DNA from: Candidatus Peregrinibacteria bacterium GW2011_GWA2_33_10
GTDB taxonomy: Bacteria > Patescibacteriota > Gracilibacteria > UBA1369 > GWC2-33-13
Length of the DNA: 64,000 nt
Assembly (NCBI GenBank): GCA_000989565.1
Contig: LBOO01000001.1
Span: 32,032 to 96,031, forward strand
Reading direction: 5' to 3'
Shown: piece after piece, positions 16,615 through 26,263 of the stretch
Numbering within the stretch: position 1 is the stretch's first letter
Layout of the letters: each line of letters starts with the position of its first letter
Program-made: the position numbers and the translations under genes
The notes under the pieces: generated by a model
Told to the model about the DNA's origin: nothing
Databases searched by the model: none
The model's input: only the letters and a program-made list of their open reading frames with translations

Positions 16615-17643
16615 ATGCCTGAAAAATTTAATGAAAAACACAGTAACATTGATTCCAACCAAGAATTATTGAAAAACAAATTTGAAAATAGCGAACATGA
16701 ACAAATTATTATTCATGAAATTGATGCTATTCAACAGAATATTTCAAGAAGTGAACTAGGCGATGAAGAAAAAATTAAAATATTGGAGGCAATAAATAAA
16801 GAATTGGTAGATTTATTATCTCAAAAAGAATTGAATAATTTTATTCCTGAATTAAAAAAAAGATTAGAGTCATTTAAAGAAGCTTATAATTTTAAAACTA
16901 TTCAAAACACAATTCCGGAAATAAAAAGTAACAAAACTAATTCCCCTCCTCAAACTTTTAAAAATGTAAAAAATACATCTTTAAGTCAAAAAAGAGGAAT
17001 GATAGGATACGTTGAGACTGTAATGAGAGGATTAAGCCAAATATTCAGCACAAATTTTTTAAAAAATAAGAAATATGACTCCGATGGTGACTACTCGAGT
17101 GATGAAATAGAAAAATTTGATAGCTCAATTAGCAATTCTGATCGTAAAAAAATAAATTATGATAAAAAAATGACAGCCGAAAATTTGATTGCTGAAAATA
17201 AAGATCAATTTTTCAATCCGGAGTTAAAATCAGATCCGAATTATGATGTTTATGAAGAAAACAGAAAATTGGGAAATAAAATGTGTGCTCGCTATATATC
17301 TGATGTTCTAGGCATATATCCTCCTGTTTATTCCGCCACCGCTTTATTCCTTTCACTCTACAAAAAAAAACCGCAAGAAAATAAAAGCGACAATTTAATT
17401 AAAAATCAAAATGAATTACAAAAAGGAGATGTGATTTTTTTTACCGACACTTATGATTCCGGACGTCCAATCACTCATGTAGGCATTATAGTTGATGCCG
17501 GATCTCCAATTATGATGAAACATCACGGTACTTTTAAAAATGGAGTAAAAACTGTTGCGTTAGACAAGTATTGGACCAAACATTTTTACGGAGCGCTCAG
17601 ACCGAATTATGCAAAGAAAGAACAAAACGTATTAGCTGCCTAA
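16615..17643 (+). CDS. NlpC/P60-like cysteine peptidase without signal peptide
   Basis: The 342-residue protein has an N-terminal charged, probably coiled-coil region (about residues 1-110) and a low-complexity middle. The C-terminal domain of ~130 residues carries a Cys in GNKMCARYISDVLG (about residue 223), the LQKGDVIFFTD turn, and a His in ITHVGIIVDAG. This Cys-GD-His arrangement is that of NlpC/P60 and CHAP peptidoglycan hydrolases or amidases. There is no N-terminal signal peptide or membrane anchor, so how it would reach the wall is unclear. It is the second gene of a two-gene operon and converges on purB with a 3-base gap. Distant members of the family act on non-wall substrates, so the assignment to peptidoglycan is tentative. 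Confidence 0.65.
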   Translation: MPEKFNEKHSNIDSNQELLKNKFENSEHEQIIIHEIDAIQQNISRSELGDEEKIKILEAINKELVDLLSQKELNNFIPELKKRLESFKEAYNFKTIQNTIPEIKSNKTNSPPQTFKNVKNTSLSQKRGMIGYVETVMRGLSQIFSTNFLKNKKYDSDGDYSSDEIEKFDSSISNSDRKKINYDKKMTAENLIAENKDQFFNPELKSDPNYDVYEENRKLGNKMCARYISDVLGIYPPVYSATALFLSLYKKKPQENKSDNLIKNQNELQKGDVIFFTDTYDSGRPITHVGIIVDAGSPIMMKHHGTFKNGVKTVALDKYWTKHFYGALRPNYAKKEQNVLAA

Positions 17644-17646
17644 AGT

Positions 17647-19011
17647 TTATCCTTTAAGATATTTCAAAACCAACTTTTCCGCCAACCCAACATATTTTGC
17701 AGGCGTTAAATTCAGTAAATTTTTTTTCGCAGCCGCGGGAATTTCCAATTTACTGATAAAATCCGAAATAGCTTTATTATCCAATTTCTTCCCGCGTGTT
17801 AATTCCTTTAATTTTTCATAAGGCTTTTCAACTTTATACTTACGCATAACCGTTTGAATGGGTTCAGCTAAAATCTCCCAATTATTATCCAAATCAATAA
17901 GCATCTTTTTTTCATTAACTTCCAATTTACTCAAGCCTTTCAATATGCTTTTATAAGCGATCAAACTGTAAGCAAAGGCTACTCCCGTATTTCGAAGAAC
18001 AGTAGAGTCCGTTAAATCGCGCTGCATTCTGGAAATCGGCAATTTTTCCGCTAAATGTTGAAATATCGCGTTTGCCAAACCTAAATTTCCTTCCGCGTTT
18101 TCAAAATCAATTGGATTAACCTTGTGAGGCATTGTGGAAGAACCAACCTCTCCTTCTTTTAATTTCTGTTTAAAATAATCCAAACTCACATAAGTCCAAA
18201 TATCACGGCACATATCAAGCAAAACTGTATTGATTCTCTGAAAATAATGAAAAATTTCCGCGATAAAATCATGAGATTCGATTTGCGTAGTATAAAAATT
18301 TGGAGTTAAAGACAAACTTTTAATGAATTTTTCACTTGCTTTTATCCAATCAATTTTTGGATAAGCGCTTAAATGCGCGTTATAATTACCAACCGCCCCA
18401 TTAATTTTTCCTAAAAATTCAATTTTAGTATTTTTAATTTGTCTTTCAATTCTGGAAATAAAAATTATAAATTCTTTACCCAAAGTCGTTGGAGTCGCGC
18501 TCTGCCCATGAGTTCGTGATAGCATTGGCATCTTTTTATAAATATTTGCTTTTAATCTTAAATTTTCCAATATTTTTTCCAAATTTGAATTAATCACATT
18601 GGAAAGAGATTCTTTAATCATCAAAGAATATGCCAAATTGGTAATGTCTTCCGAAGTACATGCAAAATGAATAAACTCGCTTAAATTATCAAGTTTTAAA
18701 TTTTTAAATTTTTCTTTAAGAAAATACTCAACCGCTTTCACGTCATGGTTGGTTACTTTTTCAATATTTTTCACCTCCTGAGCATCTTTAAATTCAAATT
18801 CTTGATAAATTGCTTTAAGTTTTTTAATCTCATCTTTCTTTAAAATTCTACTATTATCCAATTTCAATTCATTACATAAAAAAATAAACCATTCAATTTC
18901 CACCAAAACCCGATACTTAATCAAAGCATATTCGGAAAAATAATTGGACAATTCTGAAACTTTATCGCTATATCTGCCATCAAGGGGAGAAATGGATTGG
19001 AGAGTATTCAT
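17647..19011 (-). CDS. purB: Adenylosuccinate lyase
   Basis: The 454-residue protein belongs to the fumarase/aspartase superfamily. The signature GSSTMPHKVNPIDFENAEGN is complete, with its catalytic-loop serines; SRTHGQSATPTTLGKE and HFACTSEDITNLAY are also present. The long form and the N-terminal LQSISPLDGRYSDKV fit the E. coli-type PurB. It cleaves SAICAR to AICAR and adenylosuccinate to AMP, releasing fumarate. It lies upstream of no gene on its strand but follows purE and purC in a minus-strand purine group (purC, purE, purB), with purA divergent next door. Confidence 0.95.
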   Translation of the reverse strand: MNTLQSISPLDGRYSDKVSELSNYFSEYALIKYRVLVEIEWFIFLCNELKLDNSRILKKDEIKKLKAIYQEFEFKDAQEVKNIEKVTNHDVKAVEYFLKEKFKNLKLDNLSEFIHFACTSEDITNLAYSLMIKESLSNVINSNLEKILENLRLKANIYKKMPMLSRTHGQSATPTTLGKEFIIFISRIERQIKNTKIEFLGKINGAVGNYNAHLSAYPKIDWIKASEKFIKSLSLTPNFYTTQIESHDFIAEIFHYFQRINTVLLDMCRDIWTYVSLDYFKQKLKEGEVGSSTMPHKVNPIDFENAEGNLGLANAIFQHLAEKLPISRMQRDLTDSTVLRNTGVAFAYSLIAYKSILKGLSKLEVNEKKMLIDLDNNWEILAEPIQTVMRKYKVEKPYEKLKELTRGKKLDNKAISDFISKLEIPAAAKKNLLNLTPAKYVGLAEKLVLKYLKG

Positions 19012-19055
19012 GATTATAAATTATTACAATATAATATAGTGATCACTAAACAATA

Positions 19056-19505
19056 CTAAAACTTCTTCTTCATGTCTCCAATCGCTTTTATAACCCTATC
19101 CTTCATCTCATTATCAATTAATCCAAACATTTTTGCCACAAAATAAGCCGCGTTTGCCGGATCCACAATCGTGGCTACCGGAGTTTCGGATGGCATCATT
19201 AAACTGGAATTGATATTCACCATAAAATCTTCTTTTGTTTCCAAAGGTGGGCAGGCGATCACCGGAAAAATCGTATTCGCGGAAACCAATCCGGATAATG
19301 CGTTTGAACGTCCGGCCACTGTTATAAAACAAATCTGTTCTTCGGATTGATTATATTTTTCAATCAAATCAATAATCTTTTCCGGAACCTTATGCGCTGA
19401 AGCAACGTGTTCAATGTAATCGATTCTAAATCTATATAATTCTTTTGTAATTTTCGTTACAAAAGATTTATCTGTAGGAGAAGCATAAATAATCACAGCT
19501 TTCAT
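19056..19505 (-). CDS. purE: AIR carboxylase, class II PurE-like
   Basis: The 149-residue protein has the PurE fold marks: an N-terminal AVIIYASPTDKSF strand, the VASAHKVPEKI segment (the SAHR-P equivalent), and AGRSNALSGLVSANT followed by PVIACPP. The GRSN and CPP variants are those of class II PurE, which carboxylates aminoimidazole ribonucleotide directly with CO2, rather than class I, which works with PurK. Consistent with this, no purK is seen near. It is slightly shorter than usual for PurE (about 160). It sits between purC and purB, so the product CAIR is used directly by the neighbour. Confidence 0.85.
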   Translation of the reverse strand: MKAVIIYASPTDKSFVTKITKELYRFRIDYIEHVASAHKVPEKIIDLIEKYNQSEEQICFITVAGRSNALSGLVSANTIFPVIACPPLETKEDFMVNINSSLMMPSETPVATIVDPANAAYFVAKMFGLIDNEMKDRVIKAIGDMKKKF

Positions 19506-19558
19506 AATATTTTAAATTAAATTTATAAACATAAGTTATAGTTCCTGATCACCGGCAT

Positions 19559-20518
19559 TCAAATCCGTAAATTTTCCTTAATCCTTGCCGTCACATCCCC
19601 TACGTTTCCATCAAAACTCTGTCCTGTAATCAATTTATACGCCTCAATATAACGTCTGGCAGTTTCCGCTCTAACCTCTTCAGGAATCATCGGAATTTCT
19701 CCTTCTCCTCTAAATCCCCTTTCCGCAAGCCATTCTCTCAAATATTCTTTGTCAATTTTCTTTTGCTCAATTCCTTCCATAAATCTGATTTCATACTCAC
19801 TTTCAAACCAGAATCTCGACGAATCAGGGGTATGAATTTCATCTATCAATGTTAAATCGCCATTTTCATCAAAACCGAATTCATATTTTGTATCAACCAA
19901 TATTATCCCTTGTTTCGCGCAAATTTCAACTCCCCTCTGAAATAATTTCAAAGAAATATCAGCCAATTTATCCCATAAATCTTCAGTTATAATGCCTCTT
20001 TCAATCAATTCATCCGGAGAAATCGATTCATCATGATCACCTTTTTCCGCTTTTGTTGAAGGTGTTAAAATGGGAGTATCGAATTTTTGATTCTTTTTCA
20101 TTCCATCGGGAAGAATATTTCCACAAAAATTACGAACACCCCGTTCATAATTATACCAAGCTGAAGTGCTTGTTACACCGGTCAAATATCCCCTCACAAC
20201 CATTTCCAAAGCTAAAGGTTTGCATTCTTTCCCAATAATTACATTCGGATCAGGATAAGAAATTGCATGATTTTGAACTATATCTTTAGTTTTATCAAAC
20301 CAAAATTGAGCCATCCGATTTAAAACTTGTCCTTTAAACGGGATAGTACAAATAATTCTATCAAAAGCCGACAATCGATCAGTGGCAATCAAAATTCTTT
20401 TATAGCCTTGAGTATAGTTATCTCTAACTTTACCTTGATATTTAATACCTAAATTCGAAAAATCAGTCCCTTGCAAACAAAACGGTATCTGCGCCAAAAT
20501 AGTTTTTATATCAAGCAT
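19559..20518 (-). CDS. purC: SAICAR synthetase
   Basis: From the chosen ATG (MLDIKTILAQIP) the protein has 319 residues; the upstream extension of 26 residues is atypical and I do not use it. It is the longer, yeast-like form of PurC: GKVRDNY, ATDRLSAFDR, VVRGYLTGVTSTSAW, LTPSTKAEKGDHDE and ILVDTKYEFGF are all present. It ligates CAIR and aspartate using ATP. It leads the minus-strand purine group purC-purE-purB. No Shine-Dalgarno precedes the start. Confidence 0.94.
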   Translation of the reverse strand: MLDIKTILAQIPFCLQGTDFSNLGIKYQGKVRDNYTQGYKRILIATDRLSAFDRIICTIPFKGQVLNRMAQFWFDKTKDIVQNHAISYPDPNVIIGKECKPLALEMVVRGYLTGVTSTSAWYNYERGVRNFCGNILPDGMKKNQKFDTPILTPSTKAEKGDHDESISPDELIERGIITEDLWDKLADISLKLFQRGVEICAKQGIILVDTKYEFGFDENGDLTLIDEIHTPDSSRFWFESEYEIRFMEGIEQKKIDKEYLREWLAERGFRGEGEIPMIPEEVRAETARRYIEAYKLITGQSFDGNVGDVTARIKENLRI

Positions 20519-20648
20519 AAATTTGAGATTACTTTTAAGGTTGATTTGATAATAAGTAAAAAAGATACATGAGGCAAGAGAAGGTGGAGTAACCACTCCC
20601 CTTTACATTTTTCCTCACCTCTGTTAATTCTAAATCGTCAATCAATAA

Positions 20649-21950
<1,302 letters not shown>

Positions 21951-21965
21951 AATTAATGATTTTTC

Positions 21966-22883
21966 CTAAATTTGTATAATATCATTCTTATTCAAAGCAT
22001 ATTCAGCTCTTAAAATCCTATGCGCTTGAATCAATTGATTATAAATTTCATCATTAATAATATTTAAAACTTTTCGGTTCAAATTTGCTAAAAGTCTTCT
22101 CGTCTTTTTATGTTTATTGTCAATCAATAAGACATTATTTAAATTTCTCACAGCATCATCATATTTTTTCTCCTTTAAAATACTATTGATTAATATATAT
22201 TTTTTTTCGATTAATGACTTCTTATGACTCAAATCTATTAAATGAAGTTTATTTTGCAGATCTAAAATAATTTTTTTAATTTTCCTGTCATCAGGAGCAA
22301 TATGATAAAGCTGCTCGAAATAATACAATGCCTTATCATAAAATTTCTTATCTATAAGCAACATCCCTGTGGGAAATTTGGATTTGATATATTGATATCT
22401 GGCTTTTTGATAAATTTTCAAAATCTTTTTGTTGCTTCGATCAAATTTAAAAAATTCATGGCATCCCCGAATCACCCCAGTATAATCCCTCTCTTTAAAC
22501 ATTTTCTTTAAAGTGTGAAAACTAAAATCAATAAATTTTTCGACTTCCTGTTCTGACTTTCTGTCCGCTAATTCTTTTAATTTTTCTATTTTGTCTTCCA
22601 AATTGGAATAACCCGGATAAATTGTATTTAAATCCAAATATATTTTTAATAATTTTTTATATTCCCGGTCATCCCATAAATATTTGGTTTGAGAGATTTT
22701 TCCATCAATTTCCTTTTTAATTTCCTTACTCAATCGCTTATTGACTTTATCCAAAAATCTATGCACTTTAGCATCATTAGGATTGCTGTCAGCCAAAAAA
22801 ATTGCTGCATCATAAGCTTTTTTAAATGCTTTCTCATCAATGAATTTTTCTATTTGAATAAAATAATCTTGAATATTGTTCAT
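21966..22883 (-). CDS. Hypothetical TPR-like helical repeat protein
   Basis: The 305-residue protein has no signal peptide or membrane segment. It consists of repeated helix pairs with TPR-like spacing: FKKAYDAAIFLADSNPNDAKVHRF, DREYKKLLKIYLDLNTIYPGY (in pieces), DYTGVIRGCHEFFKFDRSN, KFYDKALYYFEQLYHIAPDDRK and KKYDDAVRNLNNVLLIDNKH. Each has the small-residue and Pro/Asp turn pattern of tetratricopeptide repeats. Such proteins are scaffolds for protein-protein contacts; nothing points to the partner. Convergent with purA. Confidence 0.65.
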   Translation of the reverse strand: MNNIQDYFIQIEKFIDEKAFKKAYDAAIFLADSNPNDAKVHRFLDKVNKRLSKEIKKEIDGKISQTKYLWDDREYKKLLKIYLDLNTIYPGYSNLEDKIEKLKELADRKSEQEVEKFIDFSFHTLKKMFKERDYTGVIRGCHEFFKFDRSNKKILKIYQKARYQYIKSKFPTGMLLIDKKFYDKALYYFEQLYHIAPDDRKIKKIILDLQNKLHLIDLSHKKSLIEKKYILINSILKEKKYDDAVRNLNNVLLIDNKHKKTRRLLANLNRKVLNIINDEIYNQLIQAHRILRAEYALNKNDIIQI

Positions 22884-22980
22884 TAAATTTATTATTGTAT
22901 TATATAATTTTACAACACAAAAAAGGAATTAACAATCATTTCGTAAATTCCGGATTAATATTTAAGAATGAAAAATATTC

Positions 22981-23697
22981 CTAATAATATTTTTCATAAA
23001 ATATATTCTCTTTTTCCTGCCCTTTACTAATTAATAAATTCTCTACATCCTCAATAAATTCCTTGCCACCACAAATATAAGCATCGAAATTTTTGAATTC
23101 CTTAAAATCTTCATCCAAGGCTTTTGTTACCCTGCCTTTTCGATAATCCATATCCACGTTTCCATTTTCTCGGCTTAAGCAAAGGTTAAATTTAATATTT
23201 GGATAAATTCTTATTAAATTTTCAATACAATCCTCACAAAAAAAATCATTTCTATTTTTAAGACCAAAATATACATTTATATTTTTTTTAATCCCCTTTC
23301 TTTGAATATAATCAATCATACTGTGAAATGGAGCAATTCCTGTTCCTCCTGCCACAAATAAAAGATCACGATCAGAATTTTCTCTTAAAATAAACTCACC
23401 CATAGGCCCTCTAAGCATAACCTCATCGCCGATTTTAAGTTGAGCAAGCCTTTTTGATCCCTCTCCGATCTTAATATGTTTTACCCAAAATAATAATTCT
23501 TTGTTGTTTAAAGGGCTGGAGGCAACCGAATAGGCTCGAAATAAAGGCTTTTCATCTTCATGCGGTATTTTAATTGTCACATACTGGCCTGCTTTAAAGT
23601 CAATACAATCAGGCTCGATTAATTCCAGCACAAACTCAAACACATCCTTACTTAAATATTTGAAACTTTTAACTTTAGATTTAAAATTTTGAATCAT
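22981..23697 (-). CDS. Flavodoxin/ferredoxin-type NAD(P)H oxidoreductase
   Basis: The chosen ATG (MIQNFKSKVKSFKYL) gives 238 residues and aligns with FNR-family reductases; the track of 14 more residues upstream is not family-like. FAD binding is marked by RAYSVASSP and the loop LRGPMGEF, and NAD(P) binding by FVAGGTGIAPFHSMI and a C-terminal AYICGGKEFIEDV. There is no 2Fe-2S domain. It should pass electrons between NAD(P)H and a small carrier or act as an oxygenase reductase, but no carrier gene is adjacent. The redoxin gene at 23898 is divergent from it. Confidence 0.85.
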   Translation of the reverse strand: MIQNFKSKVKSFKYLSKDVFEFVLELIEPDCIDFKAGQYVTIKIPHEDEKPLFRAYSVASSPLNNKELLFWVKHIKIGEGSKRLAQLKIGDEVMLRGPMGEFILRENSDRDLLFVAGGTGIAPFHSMIDYIQRKGIKKNINVYFGLKNRNDFFCEDCIENLIRIYPNIKFNLCLSRENGNVDMDYRKGRVTKALDEDFKEFKNFDAYICGGKEFIEDVENLLISKGQEKENIFYEKYY

Positions 23698-23831
23698 ATG
23701 TATTTTTTTTTGAAAAATAACACTTAAAAACTTAATCAAAGTAGATGTTTAATGCAACTATAATTTTTTTTATCTCCCTAAAAACAACAAATTATGTCAA
23801 TACAATTTTAAAAATATTTGTAATCTATTTT

Positions 23832-23859
23832 TTGATATACATAAAAAATCTGTTATGCT
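23832..23859 (+). promoter_or_regulatory. Promoter with extended -10 for the redoxin gene
   Basis: TTGATA at 23832-23837, a 16-base spacer and TATGCT at 23854-23859 preceded by TGT, 38 bases before the ATG at 23898. The overlapping ATGCTATAG repeats the extended -10 box seen at other genes here. Confidence 0.6.
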
Positions 23860-23897
23860 ATAGTTAAAGATTCTATATAGTTTATAAAATTAATTCT

Positions 23898-24458
23898 ATG
23901 GTACTTACACCTTCAACAATGGTTACCCTGGGATCAAAAGCTCCGGAATTTCAGCTTAAAGATGTTGTTAGCGGAAAATTTTTTTCTCTATCGGAATTAA
24001 AATCGGAAACAGGGACCGTGATTATGTTTATATGCAATCATTGTCCTTATGTGAAGCATGTACAGGAAGAAATCGTTAATCTGGCAAATGATTTTAAAAA
24101 CAAAAATATCAGCTTTATAGCCATATCTTCCAATGACATTGAAACTTATCCTGAAGATGGACCTGAAAAAATGAAAGAAACAGCTTTGGAAAAAAAATAT
24201 CCGTTTCCCTATCTGTTTGATGAAACTCAAAACACCGCAAAAGCCTATAACGCGGCATGCACGCCTGATTTTTTTATTTATGACAAGGAATTGAAACTTA
24301 TTTATCGCGGACAATTGGACGATTCCCGCCCTGAAAACAACAAACCTATAACCGGAAATGACGTTCGAGAAGCTTTAAACAATGTTATAAATGGAAATTT
24401 AATAAATCCTAACCAAAAACCCAGCATGGGTTGCAATATTAAATGGAAAAAAGAATGA
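23898..24458 (+). CDS. Thioredoxin-fold redoxin (AhpC/TSA family)
   Basis: The 186-residue protein has the thioredoxin-like redoxin pattern: LGSKAPEFQLKDVVSGK, then VIMFICNHCPYVKHVQEEI with a CxxC-type pair (Cys47 and Cys50 by the first Met), and TPDFFIYDKELKLIYRGQLDD with the cis-Pro region. It ends with a MGCNIKWKK segment typical of this subgroup, which contains another Cys. The first eight residues may not be translated, as MVTLGSKAP is an equally good start. Proteins of this group reduce disulfides or peroxides; the substrate is unknown. The HD-domain gene begins inside its 3' end, so both are in one operon. Confidence 0.85.
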   Translation: MVLTPSTMVTLGSKAPEFQLKDVVSGKFFSLSELKSETGTVIMFICNHCPYVKHVQEEIVNLANDFKNKNISFIAISSNDIETYPEDGPEKMKETALEKKYPFPYLFDETQNTAKAYNAACTPDFFIYDKELKLIYRGQLDDSRPENNKPITGNDVREALNNVINGNLINPNQKPSMGCNIKWKKE

Positions 24459-25009
24459 TGTTTGACCCAATTAAGATTCTGGAAAAATATTCGAATTCAC
24501 AAAAAAAAGCTTTAAAAATTCTATTACATCATGGCCGATTGGTTAAAAATAAAGCTCTTGAAATAGCTGAGCATTTCACTTTAGATAAAATAGACTTAAA
24601 ATTTATCGAAGAAGCTGCGATATTACATGACATAGGAATATTTTTTGTTAATGCTCCTGAAATTGGTTGTTATGGAGATAAACCGTATATCGCACACGGA
24701 TATTTAGGTAGAGAAGTACTGGAAAAAGAAGGTCTGCCAAAACACGCCCTTGCTGCGGAGCGACATACAGGAATGGGAATTCATAAAGAAGAAATAATAA
24801 TAAAAAATCTACCCCTGCCATATCGTGATTTTATCCCTATCTCATGGGAAGAAAAAATACTTTGCTATGCGGATAAATTCTACTCCAAAAATCCCGAAAG
24901 AAAATATCCTGAATTAACATTGAAGGAAATAGAAAAACATTTAAGAGAAATTGGAGAAGAAAAATGGAAATTATTTGAAGAGTGGAGAAAAATATTTGAA
25001 GGTAAATGA
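24443..25009 (+). CDS. HD-domain phosphohydrolase
   Basis: The 188-residue protein has the HD signature: HHGRLVKNKALEIAE with the first His, EEAAILHDIGIFFV with the His-Asp pair, HGYLGREVLEKEGL and HALAAERHTGMG. These give metal ligands in the order H...HD...H...H of HDIG-type hydrolases that act on nucleotides or phosphate esters. The ATG at 24443 overlaps the redoxin gene by 16 bases; starts at 24455 or 24458 would also do. The TGA stop at 25007-25009 is already part of a GATCAG repeat. Confidence 0.82.
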   Translation: MEKRMMFDPIKILEKYSNSQKKALKILLHHGRLVKNKALEIAEHFTLDKIDLKFIEEAAILHDIGIFFVNAPEIGCYGDKPYIAHGYLGREVLEKEGLPKHALAAERHTGMGIHKEEIIIKNLPLPYRDFIPISWEEKILCYADKFYSKNPERKYPELTLKEIEKHLREIGEEKWKLFEEWRKIFEGK

Positions 25010-25080
25010 TCAGGAATCAGCGATCAGCGATCAGGAAGCCTGCAATGCGGGGACATTATCTCTGATATCTGATCGCTGAC
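25007..25080. repeat. GATCAG-type heptamer repeat with hairpin core
   Basis: Tandem heptamers GATCAGG-AATCAGC-GATCAGC-GATCAGG run from 25008 to 25035. A core GCAATGCGGGGACATTAT follows at 25042-25059, then an inverted arm TCTGATATCTGATCGCTGAC at 25060-25079. A second copy with the same core is at 32406-32475. It starts within the stop codon of the HD gene. Confidence 0.75.
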
Positions 25081-25100
25081 ACTAAATTAATCTACCCCAT

Positions 25101-26156
25101 ATGCCCATTGCAGTTCTCACCTCCGGCGGTGTCGACAGTTCTGTCGCACTAAAACTACTTAAAGATCATGGTCATGAAGTAACTGCGTTTTACTTAAAAA
25201 TTTGGCTTGAGGATGAACTTTCATATCTTAACAATTGCCCTTGGGCAGAAGATTTGAAATACGTTCAGGAAATTTGTGAAAAAAACAAAATACCTCTGGA
25301 AATAATAAACATGCAAAAAGATTATTACGATCAGGTGGTCTCTTATGCGATTTCTGAACTGAAATCCGGCAGAACCCCCAATCCTGACATATTATGCAAT
25401 CAAAGAATAAAATTCGGTGCTTTTTACGATAAAATAGACAAAAGATTCGATAAAATAGCAACAGGCCATTACGCGCAAATTGAAGAAAAAGAAAATTATT
25501 TTTATTTAAAACGCGCTCCTGATCCGATAAAAGATCAAACCTATTTTTTGTCGCACTTAAGCCAAGAACAATTAAAAAGAGCAATGTTCCCAATCGGACA
25601 TTTAGAAAAAAAAGTAGTTAGATTTTTGGCGGAAAAATTCAATTTACCCAATAAAAATCGCAAAGACAGCCAAGGAATCTGCTTTTTGGGCAAATTAAAA
25701 TTCAACGAATTTGTAAAACATCATCTTAAAAGTAAAAAAGGAGAAATAATCGAACTCGAGACAAATAAAGTTTTAGGCATACATGAAGGATTTTGGTTCT
25801 TTACCTCGGGCCAGAGAAAAGGAATAAAACTCTCAGGCGGCCCTTATTTTGTAGTGAAAAAAAATATTGAAAAAAATATTGTTTACGTTTCCAAAAAATA
25901 TTTTGAAGAAGATAAAATCCGAAATGAATTCATAGTAAAAAATATTAACTGGATCACTCAAAATCCACCAGAGAAATCAAATCTAAAAGTAAAAATCAGA
26001 CATGGAGAAAATGAATATAAATGTAAAATTGAAAAAATCAATGAAATGAATCAATACAAAGTCCGAATTTCCGGCCAAGATCAAGGTCTGGCATCCGGCC
26101 AATTCGCGGTTTTTTATGAAGATGAATATTGTTTGGGTGGAGGAGTAATAATCTGA
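25101..26156 (+). CDS. mnmA: tRNA-specific 2-thiouridylase
   Basis: The 351-residue protein is full length for MnmA, which thiolates U34 of tRNA-Lys, -Glu and -Gln. It starts MPIAVLTSGGVDSSVAL with the ATP PP-loop SGGVDSS at residues 8-14. The first catalytic Cys is in PNPDILCNQRIKF (about residue 97), GHYAQI and KDQTYFLSHLSQEQL bind tRNA, and the second catalytic Cys is in DSQGICFLGKLKF (about residue 194). A C-terminal beta-barrel ends with QFAVFYEDEYCLGGGVI. An IscS-type sulfur donor is not in the window. It is alone on its strand between the repeat and valS. Confidence 0.95.
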   Translation: MPIAVLTSGGVDSSVALKLLKDHGHEVTAFYLKIWLEDELSYLNNCPWAEDLKYVQEICEKNKIPLEIINMQKDYYDQVVSYAISELKSGRTPNPDILCNQRIKFGAFYDKIDKRFDKIATGHYAQIEEKENYFYLKRAPDPIKDQTYFLSHLSQEQLKRAMFPIGHLEKKVVRFLAEKFNLPNKNRKDSQGICFLGKLKFNEFVKHHLKSKKGEIIELETNKVLGIHEGFWFFTSGQRKGIKLSGGPYFVVKKNIEKNIVYVSKKYFEEDKIRNEFIVKNINWITQNPPEKSNLKVKIRHGENEYKCKIEKINEMNQYKVRISGQDQGLASGQFAVFYEDEYCLGGGVII

Positions 26157-26263
26157 AAAAAATGGAAAAAATAGATAAAAATATTGAAAATGCATTACTT
26201 CAAAAAATTGAATATCAATTTAATAACAAAATTTAATAGATGTAACTAAACTCTGCTTACGTT

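Noticed and set aside
26162-26236. A 24-codon ORF after mnmA (MEKIDKNIENALLQ...)
   Set aside because: It is too short to separate from chance in such AT-rich DNA and has no promoter or initiation signal.
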